Shown: positions 11,701 to 23,700 of the stretch, piece by piece | Numbering within the stretch: position 1 is the stretch's first letter | How the letters are laid out: each line of letters begins with the position of its first letter | Assembly (NCBI GenBank): GCA_964017235.1 | Contig: OZ024929.1 | Location: 161,867,609-161,931,608, forward strand | Source: Sabellastarte sp. h YS-2021 | Lineage: Eukaryota; Annelida; Polychaeta; Sabellida; Sabellidae | Direction: 5' to 3' | DNA: 64,000 nt | Position numbers and translations under genes: made by a program | Notes under the pieces: generated by a model | What the model was told of the DNA's origin: nothing | Databases searched by the model: none | The model's input: the letters and a program-made list of their open reading frames with translations, nothing else

Positions 11701-14700
11701 TATTGAATTTTGTTTAATACATTCAGTCTGTGTGTTCAATTTTGTATGCTATATTCACCCTGTGTACTGTATCCACGTTTCAGACACAGCATGTTTGTGT
11801 GTTGTACATTGTGCAGCATATTATCTCAATTATATTGTGTACTGTTAAGGATACTACATACCATTATTCAGTATTCTGTGTACAGTAGTTTTCTGTTTTA
11901 TGTATACCTTTTGTCTATGTATTGTATACTTATGTGTATTGTATTTATGTGCATTATATTTTGTTTTGATTTCTGGTCAGTTTTCAGTGGAGGACACTAC
12001 CTATCACTACACAGTGACCCCAGTATGTGAGTGTAATCTCTCCACCTACCTCTTCTCCCTCAGTGCATACAGCCATGCTCACGATCCTTTCATCACCCGC
12101 AGACTGTCACATCAGATTCTCCATGGCCTGGCTTACTTGCACAGTCACCAGATTACGCATGGGAACCTCAAGGTAGATAAAAGCATAAGCATAGTTTGTT
12201 CAAATGTTGGAAAATATAGGAGCTAATCTAATCTTACTTTCACAGTACTTCAAGGCTTAACCATGTGGTTATTGCTTGTAACTAGCCACTTTTGCAGATT
12301 TAACTTGAGATCTAGCTGTGGAACATCCTTGCAAAATTTAGATTTTTCTCTGTTTCTATTTTATACCTAGATTTTAATTATTTCCTGGTCTTTCAGTCTT
12401 TGAAATTAAAGTTAAGTTTTATAATTCTTTAATGTGACACCTGTTCTGATGTCAGATTTCTTCAATTAGTTGGTTCAATGCAGACTTGATCTAATTTTAT
12501 AGTAGTTCAAAGGTTGGATGAAAATGGCACATACTGGTAGTGTTGTGGTTGAATGCAAATTTCAAAACCGGTTTCCGAAAGCAGAAATTCGGCGAAAAAC
12601 CGGGTGTATTTGATTTATCAAACGCAAAGAAATAAGTTTTCAAACGCGTACATGAGACGTAACTCGTATATAAATAAGAACAACTATGGGCTTTTTGAAG
12701 ACTTTCGAGGACAAAATGGGTGATATATTGATGGAATATTATAAAATACTGTGAAACATTTGTTGTTGTTTAATATTTTGGTAAACTTAAGTTCAAATAA
12801 TGCCTACATGTGGCGAAACCGGTTTTGGTTACAAGAAAACGAAACGTAACCAGATCAGTGTCTTTCGGTCGGCAAATAGGTTTTCGGTTTACCGTCTTCA
12901 ACACTACATACTGGTCACACTCTACTCAGACAAGACTGTGCACTGTAAACCACCAGGTATCCACAAGTAACCGCCAACTTTCCCACACAAGGCTAGAGTT
13001 GAGAAGTGAACCTATGACCCCAGGATGGGAGTTGATTGTGCTACCAAAATTTTCTAATTTCACTCTATATCAAGGATGTTTAAATGTTTTATCAGATATT
13101 TGTAGTTGTCTCAACAGTTAACATATCCATTTATTTCTGGTCAGCCAGAGAATGTCTTGCTGGACTGTTTTGGAAGTGTTCGTCTCTCAGACTATGGGCT
13201 ACAGATTAAAGACAACAATACGACACTACATGAACAAACTATGGTGTGGAAAGCAACAGAAGTCATTGGAAACTGCACAAACCCAAGAACATTTGAAGCA
13301 TGGGCAGCAGCAGATATGCAGGTTAAAGTTTTTCAGTAGTTTGAAGCCCTACCAGTGTCAGCTGTTAAGGCAATTAGAGATTTTAAAAACATAACAAAAT
13401 CATTGGTTTTATTGCGTTAATACATCCTATCCAATGGACAATTGCTTATCCGGTGGGGCGCAGACCGGCCCACCAAACGCCAGAAAAAGACGTCCTGTGT
13501 CTCCACCGGCCGGCCGGTCCCAGTACTGTGCACTCGCAAGGTGGCGCATCATACTTCCTTCCTGTCTAGACAGAGTGACGTCATAGCATCTTTTTCGTTT
13601 GGCGCGTGTACTGTGCAGACGTGTTTTCAACAATCTCCAGATTTTTAAGGAAAAGTGTGCATTATGACGGATTTTCAACCTTATTTGCAAATGAATTGTT
13701 GTAGAAGTGTTTTCCTACATATCAAGCACAGATATACATTAAGAAATCTGCTGGAAATGCTCCCTAGCTGACTCAATTTAGTGTTGATGATAGGGCAGTA
13801 AGCGACAAGAAATATGAATGCCGCCATTTTGCTAGTTTCCTCCCATTCAACAATTGTGTTGTTAGGGGCAGATCGACATGAAGGAAAATACTGGATATTC
13901 TACTTACAAGGTATTGTTATCCGTGTCTTTGTTGTGATTGTCCCTTCTGTAACCTTCCAGGGACAGATCATGAAGGAAACATCAACTAGCAATCACGAAA
14001 AACTTCATTCTATGTAGTATATAACACTGTAAATAGAAGGAATTCCCAACAGAAGAGGTGCATTCTTCAGATTTCTTCAGAGCGCACTGGTACCAACTTC
14101 TCTGCTGTATAGCATCAGTCACACCAGCCTAGCTCGAGTATTAGTGTTTTTTCATCAGAAGCAAGAGATGCCCTCTTCAGATTTCTTCAGAGCGCACTGG
14201 TCCAGACATCTTTGCTGTAAAGCATTAGTCGACCGGCAAGCTCCAGTTCACACGACCTCACAATAGAAGGTGATATCAGTCCCTCCCTTGCAGACCCGGT
14301 TTTGTTGTCGGTAGTAGGGGTTGTGGATGGCCAGGTCACTGTTTTAAGTTGCCTGGTTTTTATCACGAAAGGAAGAAATTCATCTACAGAGCTTCCTACC
14401 TCTTCAGAGTACTTTGGTACCGACTTCAGACCGACACCGACCATGATTTTCACCATCAGAGCGCACTGGTCCAGGCTTCTCTGCTTTTAAAGCATCAGCC
14501 GACCGGCCAGCTCCAAAGAACGCGGCCTCTGACGTCATCTCCAAGAAGCTGGTCACGTGATTCACCGACCAGGAAAGTCGGAAGTGCGTTCTTCAGAACT
14601 CACGTCTACTGTGATTCCAGTCCCTGCCTTGCACACCTGGCCTTGTCGGTAGTGGGTTTTTTTGTGGACAGTCAGAATACTGTTAGTGGCCGGTTGAGTG

Positions 14701-17700
14701 TCACACAAAGAACGTGACCACTGATGTAATCTCCAATCAACCAATCGCGTGTCTTTCTGACCAGCAAACTGGTCACGTGACAAGCTGAATAACAATTGCT
14801 TCTAAAAGTAGCTCAAGGGCTTTCCCAGCAACTGGTTACAGAGTGTACCGGCTACACAGCCTTGTACAGTTGCTTCAACAACTGGTTACAGAGTGCACCA
14901 ACCAGGTACCAGCTACACAGCCTTTGTACAGCTTACTCGACCCCAACTGCTTACAGAGTCATCTGACCCAGTCCATTCAACTCTGTGTTGATTCTAGGTA
15001 GGGCTGCCACGAGTAGTAATTTTACTACTCGAGTACTCTTTTACCATTACTCTACTCTTAAACGAGTACTCTTTTTTACAATGAAATCAAGAAAATGTAC
15101 CATTTCACTGTATAATTTGATATATTGCACATCATTTCTGACAAAAATATAGTGGAAAATTCAAAATTTTAATGCAGACGAGTACTCTTTTCCTGATTTT
15201 GTACTCTAAATAATCCAGTACTCTACTCTTTGACGAGTACTCTACTACTCTGTGGCAGCCCTAATTCTAGGGCAGGTAGACAGCAAGTATCTACAAATAT
15301 GGCTTCAACTGACCGGTTACAGAGTCTTCACATAACCAGACCAGTTTACCGGCTATACAGCCTTATTTTCACCAAAACCGGTTACAGAGCCTGCCGACAA
15401 GGTACCGGCTATACAGCCTTGCTTCACCAAAACCGGTTACAGAGTCTATCCACCTAGTCCATTCAACTCTTCAGGTAGATGTGGAAGCATTTACAAGAAT
15501 TACTTCAACCGACTGGTTACGGAGTGTACCGACCAGGTGCCAGGCTAGACAGCCCTTATTTTGACTCCAGCCTACCAGTTCTTTGCTGGTTACAGAATTA
15601 CTGATTACAGAGAAAACTACAATTTTTACAAACTGAATAAGCTAGCTAAATATAGACCAGTAGCTGTCTAAATTCATGGGTGACTCCAGTTACAGTTTTG
15701 CCGGTTACAGAGAATTACTGGTTACAGGGAATTACTGGTTACAGAGACCTGGTACCTGACAGAGTTGCCCAAGGTCATTTTGGTTACAGAGAGAATTCTT
15801 AGACCAATCAGTGGTCTTGATATGGCAATTTCCAAAGCTACTACCAGGCAACCTTGCCTTATCAGACCTCTTACCAGCCTGTAATCGGTTCTGGACTTGA
15901 CTGGAAAAATGGGTCATTTCAGCAGCAAGAGGAAAGGTAGTCTACAGTCAAACAAATTTTCATCACGTCCAGCCAGGGGTCAGCCATCTTTCAAATAGCA
16001 ATTACTGTGTGAATGCTGGCCTGGGGCAAAGAGTCTGTAAAAATTTGAAAAGTTGCCCGGACCACAAGAACAGAGAGACTGTTAACTTGGATCATTGTCA
16101 CCAGACCGGACCAGTGTCCAGAGGGACCGGAAATGTTTGTCAGACTACCAAATGTCCCAAATGTGGAACCAAATCTGCCTGTAAGATCTAGACTAAATCC
16201 TTTTTGGGAACATTGGAAGCCTTGGGGGCTGTACCCAAGACCAAACTTGACAAGGTCACAAAAAATCCATCAGCTTATGGACAAGATGCAGTCGAGCCAG
16301 TTCAAAATCTCTGGGCTTCTTCAGCTGACCTTTCTTGGTTCCAAAACCACACAGCCATTGGAGACCTATTCTAGGTCTGGACAAACCAAGCCTTTCGGAG
16401 ACCATCAGGACCTCCCTCCAACAAGGGGAGTGGGTTACTTCAGTAGATTTCAAGGACGCCTACTTCCATATACCTATACAGGAACAATCCAGGAAATACC
16501 TGAGATTGCACATCCAAGGTCAGGCATACCAGTTCAAGACCCTGCCATTCGGTTTGCCCACAGCATCCATGGAGTTCACTGTGATACCAAAGGAGGTGAA
16601 ACTGATGGCTATACACAAGGGTTTAAGAATCCACCAGTACCTAAATTGGTTGGTGAGAGCCAGATCCCACCAGGCTTGTCTCCAACATACACAGGAACTA
16701 GTAAATAATGTGTCAGCAACTGGGTTGGCTGGTGAACTTACAGAAATCAGAGCTGGAGCCCAAACAAGACTTCGATTTTGTAGGCTACCAGTTCGACCTC
16801 AGGACTGGTCGGATCCGACTAACTCCGGGCCGGTGACAGAACCTTCAAGAGAAAATACTGAAACTGCTATCCCTACCGGCTTGCCCAGTCCGGGAATTCA
16901 TGCCCTTGATAGGTTTACTAACAGCTACAGAAAAGCAAGTTCATCTAGGCCGACTTTATATAAGACCCATTCAGTGGCATCACTGGAAGGTACCAGAATC
17001 ACTGAAAAAGGTGATCCCAATCCCCAGGTCCCTGCACCCACATTTACAATGGTGGCTGAAGGAAGACAATGTACTTACAGGCCAACCATTACACCCAATA
17101 TAACATGCTCTACAAATATTTACAGACGCATCAAAAGAAGGGTGGAGCGCTCACTTAGATGAGCACACTGCACGAGGAACCTGGTCCCTTCCGGGAAGCA
17201 AGCTGCATGTAAACTATCCAGAACTAAAAGCGGTCTTTCTGGCTTTAAAAGAGTTCCAAGACCTTTGCTCAAACAAGGTAGTACTTGTAGCAACCGACAA
17301 CACCACAGTAGTGTCATACATAAACAAGGAAGGAGGCATAAGGTCGGGCCCACTTTGTGCCCTACTATGGAGAATCTTGACCTGGTGTACCAGGAAACAA
17401 GTGACTCTAAAGCCCGACACATTCCAGGCTGGCTGAATGTGGTAACAGACAAGCTACCCAGGCTAGGCCAGACCATCCAAACAGAGTGGCTTCTCCTTCC
17501 AGAGGTCTTCCACTCCATATGCAGCAGGTGGCACCAGCCCAAATAGACTTATTTGCCACGAGGTTCAACAACAAGTTGCCTCTGTTTGTGCCACCGGTAC
17601 CGGATCTCCTAGCCACAGCAGTGGATGCGCTCAGTCTGCCATGGTAGGATATGAAAGCTTACACCTTCCCACCATCAGCCATATTGGGCAAAGTGGTGGA

Positions 17701-20700
17701 GAAGTTGCAAGACTCCCCATGCAAGAGAATCATTCTGATTGCTCCGGGGTTGCCCAACGTACTTTGGTTTTGGGATCTAGTGGCCATGTCCAGCCAAATC
17801 CCACTGAGCCTGCGTAATCTGCCCAAACCTGTTGACAGCCATTCAATCAGATCCCTCACAGAAATCTGACAAATCTTAATCTCCATGCATGGCTCCTAGA
17901 GCCTCAGCAATCGAGGAGCAGGGCTTGTCTGAGACAGTGGCAGCAAGAATTGAGGCTCCTCAAAGGTGATCAATCAGATCAGTCTATGAGGCAAGTGGGC
18001 CATTTTTACAAAGTGATGTATCACGCATCAGGTGGACTTCGGGGAACCCCCTGTAAAGTCAGTTGCTGACTTCCTTATGTACCTGTTTCAGGACAGGAAG
18101 TTGCAGCCCAGCACCATGATGGTTACAGGTCAGCCATTGCTGATAGACTGGGAAATTTGCCCATCAATATCAGTAAGAATGAAAATCTCACTCGTCTCCT
18201 GGATAGTTTCCACTGAGACAGACCCAAAGGCCGGAGGGGAATCCCCTCCTGGAACCTCTCCCTGGTTTTTGCACCAGCTGACAAGGTTCATTTTGAACAA
18301 ATTAAAGAGGCCTCCTTGAAGCATTTGACCTTCAAGACAGTTTTCCTCTTGGCCCTGGGGTCGGGCAAGCGTAGAAGTGAGATACATGCTTGGCAAAACG
18401 GAAATATTAGACACCAATCCGACTGGACAAAGGTGTCCCTTTACCCGTCACCCAGCTTTCTTTCCAAGAATCAGCTGGCCAAAGAGGGTCCAGGCAGTGT
18501 GGCCCCAGGGGTTATAACAGCCCTGGCCCCACCTCTGGATAGATCCCTCAAGTCTGACAGGTCCCTCTGTCCGGTCAGAGCATTTCGCTACTATTTGGAC
18601 TGGACCTCAGGCGGAATAAGGAGGTGGTTTTTGTTTCCTTTGAGAAAGGTTTCAACAAAGACATCTCACCTGCCACTATCTCCTCTTGGATCAAGCAGAC
18701 AGTGATCCTATGTTATGAGCTCTCTGACCAGGAGGCCCACATTTTACATCAGGTTAAAGCCCATGATGTCAGAGCCTTTGCTGCTTCTAAGGTCTTCCAG
18801 TCAGGAGTCTCCTTAGATTCAATCTTGTCAGCCTGCCACTGAAGTCACATAATACCTTCACACAGTTCTATCTGAAGGGTGTGGCTTGGGCTGATTCAGA
18901 GCTTTACCAATTGGGCTAGGTAGTGGCTGCTCAGCAGATCCACAAGTGGCCCTTAGATTGAGGAGATTTGTATATATGTACATAGTGTAAACAGTTCCTC
19001 AGTGTGACGTGCTTCCTTTGGGAGGTTTATTTGTATTCTGGGGCTGAACTCATCCCTCTCTTCCCCTACCTCAGAGCAGGTCCGCAAAAAGGGGGGGGGG
19101 GGGGGTATAACCCTGGGTAACCGGCTGCTGGCAACCGACCATGGCCTTACAGGGTTTCCTGAGCTTAAGGTCAACCCAGGCCTGGGCCTATAGGTCTCCT
19201 GACGAAGTCAGCCAAGACCATAGGCTAAAATTTGCTATTACTTGTGAGTTCACATAAGTCCCTAGTAACTTACCCGCCGACCAAGCGGTAGTTATCCAGC
19301 AATTGTCCATTGGATAGGATGTATTAACGCAATAAAATTGCAAATTTAATAAGTAAATTAAGTTTTTATAAGTTAATACCCTATCCAATGGACACACAAG
19401 ACCCTCCCACCGACCCCGCTATCAGCTTACTAGGGGTCTAATAGGTTTAGACAACGAAAAAGATGCTATGACGTCACTCTGTCTAGACAGGAAGGAAGTA
19501 CGATGCGCCACCTTGCGAGTGCACAGTACTGGAACCGGCCGGCTGGTGGAGACGCAGGACATCTTTTTCTGGTGTTTGGCGGGCCTGTCTGCGCCGACCG
19601 GATAAGCAATTGTCCATTGAATAGGGTATTAACTTATAAAAATTTAATTTACTTATTAAATTTGCAATTCTGTCATCATTGGAAAGAAATCCTTCAACTT
19701 AAAACTTGATGATTCAAAAAGTTTTTATCCCTTCTAGTAGCAACCTCACATTTGCAGATTTGCTCACTTACTTCTAGCTCTGCAATAATGGTTTCTGCAT
19801 TGAGTGATAGACGTGCAAGGTACTAGATCTAAAGAATGAACTGACCTTGCCTGCCCAGATCATAAGAATTCTTAAAGTGTAATAATTATATCAATCTGTG
19901 CACCATTTTGACACATTTGACTGTCAGTTTTGTGGAAGTTTGATTAACTACTTATTGACAAGACAGATAGTCTTATGGCCAAAATCAAATTTAGGATATT
20001 TGGACAGGGCCATACTCAGACAGCCCCTCAGCATTGAAACTTGTGGCAGTTGAGACACTTATGGAGTTGTTCATGCAAGTATGACTGTAATTATTTTCAT
20101 ACCATGGTCTTCAGATTGGGACAAGTTGATTTACTTCTTTTTAACCCCCAGCAGACACTCCTGGAGAAATTAATGTGATTATAATTGTTTATAATTATTT
20201 TCACACATTTGACTTTCAGGTTTGTGGTATGTTGATTTACTGCTGCCTAACCCAAGGCAGACACCCTTATGGAGAAGATCTATCCAGTATAAAAGCAAAT
20301 ATTTGCCTGGGACAGCCCCATCTCAGTCCCATATGTCCAGAAGCTGATGACCTGATACAGAGTCTGTTGATGGCTGAACCTGTAGCCAGACCCACAGCCA
20401 GTGCTTCTCTGTGGTAAGAATCAAAACAATATTGACAACATAACATGGAACAAGTTTCTTCATGAACTAGTCACATATTTTAGATTATGTGAAGAGCAAA
20501 AACTGCTGTGCCATTTTCAAAAGATAGTAAATTTAAAATTGGTGACACATATAACAAAAAGCTAATTTACTCCATGTTTTAAACTTGAAAGCAAAAATAA
20601 CCTATCCATTACAGCAGAACCTCAATTAACTATGGTAGTTGGGAGAGTGAAGTTTCTAGAATGAAATTTTAGTATTATAAATGAGGAAATAATGCACTTG

Positions 20701-23700
20701 AAAGAGTATTAATGTGTTCATGAAATGGAATATTCAGATAATACCGAGCAAGATAACAGAGGTTTGCTGTGCTCACTGACGTCAACTTTACCTGAAATAT
20801 TCCAAAAAATTTACTCGAGTTTCACACTGATGTAGGACTGCATAGATTTCGACTGACTACCTCTTTGCAAGCAATAACAAGTTACTCGTGCTCAATTACT
20901 GCCATTTATCTATTTATTCATGTGAATTAATTTAGAAAAACTATGCCCCACCCACCCCTTTTATTTAGGATTTCAATAAAATTGCTTGCAGACCAAAACA
21001 GCTATATTTCAACACGCAAATATTTGAAGCTTATATTTGTTGACAATTGCCACCGTACTGCCATGTCAAGATCTTATTGGAACAATAAAACAGTTACACT
21101 TCACTGTTGAAAGAAAAATAGCAACAAGCAATTTAAATGTATGTAGATATAACTTTACACTAGTTTGCCAAGCTTATGTACAAGATGGGATTTTGTACAA
21201 GTTACAACTTGCATTGCTTCTTTTCAAACATTTTTTTTTTTCGGGGCTTTTTGATGACTGTCCTTGGTTTCTTTGTGTTTTTGTGACTCTTTTCAAAAAT
21301 CAAGAACGTCTAACAAATGGTATTAGATAGAGCAATTTTGAAATATTTTTCATGCAACAAGTGTGTTCTCAATATCTTCTTTGATGTTTTACACTAAATT
21401 TTAAAGTATTTTTGAAAATTGGAAATATTTCAAAAACAGTAAGTTATAACTGTACAAGCAATGACTTTACCTGAGCTTTAATTGTCACAAATTTTAACAT
21501 GACTTTGTAGAAGTTATAAGTTGCACAATATTTTGAACAAGTTATAACTTGTATAAAATCCCTACTTGCAAATAACCATTTTTATTGCGTTAATACATCC
21601 TATCCAATGGACAAATGCTTATCCGGTCGGCGCGGACCGGCCCGCCAAACGTCAGAAAAAGACGTCCTGTGTCTCCACCGGCCAAGCCGGTCCAGTACTG
21701 TGCACTCGCCAGGTGGCGTGTAGTACTTCCTTCCTGTCTAGACAGAGTGACGTCATAGCATCTTTTTCGTTTGGCGCATGTGCTGTGTACACGAATTTTT
21801 TCAGTGAACTTATTTCTATTTTGTTCATCAATATTATTCAGAGTGTGTTTTTATAACTTTGTATTTTTGTGCAAGAGGTATTATAGATCATTTTGGTGTA
21901 AATTTCAATTCGGATCATCATGTCTTCGCCCAGTCAGAAGCATGGAAGTTGTGGACACATAATGGCTAGCTTTGATAGCCATAATTTCTGCGCACGTTGC
22001 AGGGAGAAGGGTAAGGGCACAGATCCGTGTATTAATAAAAATGACTGTAACTCTTGCAATTTGCTCACGGAAGAACAACGTTTACAGTTGTCTACGCCTT
22101 CGTATAGGCTCAAAAAGGAAAAGAGGGATCTTAAGAAATCTGATACACCCAAACAGGACTCATCCAGTTCCTCTCTCATAGACCCGTACTCTGTTACGGT
22201 AGTGGGAGCTGTGGACGCCCAAGGGATCTTACAGTCCCCTGGTTCGAGTTCAGGAAAAGCACAGAAAACTGATTCCTCATCAAAACCAAAGGATTTAAAA
22301 CCTAAAGCAGAAAAGCCTTCTAAATCGACTTCTAAGTCTCACAAGTCTTCAGTTGATTCCAAGATCGACGACCTGGACCAAAAGTGGGCCGACAGATTTA
22401 ATAGATTAGAAGCTCTGCTTTTAGCCAAGACTCTGGATAAACCAGACCCAGCTTTTACCTCTGTCAAGGTCGCTCCTACACACTCGCCTCCGGCTAGCTC
22501 AGCCATATCAGACAAACCCTTCATTAGACCTTCCGGTTCTGCTTCAGGGACAGATGCTTCAGGTACCGACCTCGCTTCTCAGAGTCAGGTTACCGACCAG
22601 TCTGTCAGACCGGACACACTTCAACACACTTCAGATTTGACTGGTTCCTTACAGACTGTTTCCAAGTCGACCAGCAAGTCGCAAAAGAGTAGATCTTCTA
22701 CCGACCGACTAGCAGATCAGGCTGGTACTGCATCCCCAACTCCTCAGCAAGTACCTAGCAGGTCGTCATCGGTTCCGGCCAGAAGGCTCAGCACTTCCTC
22801 TATGGATACTGACACTGACACCGACCTTTCTGATCGCCCCCCTGTGGACATTTTTGTCGAAGAGGGAGAACTATCAGATCAGGAACTTGAAGCCGCTTCT
22901 GCCGACCCCGACCAAACCCTCTCCGAAGAGCAAACATACAGGGAGACCATGAGTGGTATTAGGTCTTTCATGGGGTGGACCCACATTCCTGAAGTGGATA
23001 CGGCAGCGTCAACCGCGGATGACAACCCCTTTGCGGGTCCCAAATCACAGCCTTCAGGGAAGGTCTCAGTTTCAATGCCAACCGACGAGTGGCTCTGTAG
23101 TAAGATGGGTAAACTTAATCTGACTCTTACGGAGGGTTACCCGTCGCGAAGTTCAGAGGCTGGGGGTCTTCTCAAGGACCAATTTGTGCGTCCGCCCAGA
23201 TCACAAGCTAAGTGGTATAGCTTTACACCAAATCAAGAGAAGCCCGGACAGGATACCGGCAAGACTGTTTCCACTTGGTCTACTGACGCTTCCAAGATAA
23301 ACAGTACCTACAGCCGCATAGCCAAGGCAGCTGGCATTGCATCTACTCCACCAGCCTCACGTCAAATCTCTCAAGATAACCTACGCAGGTGGGAGAAGTC
23401 TGCCTGCGAAGCCTCTACCATTTGCAACCAAGCGGCAGCCTTCAACCGGTGTCTTTACAAAGTTCAAGACTCTATGCAAGCTCAACTGAAAGTGATTAAA
23501 ACAGACTTTAGTAAAGGAAAGTCGTCCTCAAAAGTTTCACAGGCTGCTGATGAGTTACAGTTCCTGATGAACTTCAACTCTAGCATTACCCAGTCTATGG
23601 CCAAGACGTTAGAGCACCTCACGGACTTTGTTTTTGTTACTGTTGCTAATACCACCCTGGCCAGACGAGATTCTTATCTGTCTCACCTCAAGTTGGGAAT

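Larger units (their letters stand above)
13407..19667 (+). mobile_element. DIRS-like tyrosine-recombinase retroelement A (broken fossil)
   Basis: Starts TTTTATTGCGTTAATACATC and ends AAATTTGCAA. The inverted terminal repeats are ~180-260 bp, and an ICR lies near 19302-19395. Parts in order: left repeat, ~2.3 kb of non-coding sequence (13650-15980) where other copies have a gag-like ORF, then reverse transcriptase and RNase H remnants (~16130-17650), a tyrosine recombinase remnant (~17880-18950) and a 15-G tract at 19091-19105. It is broken in many places. The repeats differ from each other by several positions, so it is older than element B. It lies in the intron before exon 8, on the gene's strand. 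Confidence 0.9.

Noticed and set aside
21037-21330. 97-codon plus-strand open frame in intron 8
   Set aside because: It overlaps an inverted-repeat element and low-complexity T-runs, with no recognisable domain and no splice signals in phase.
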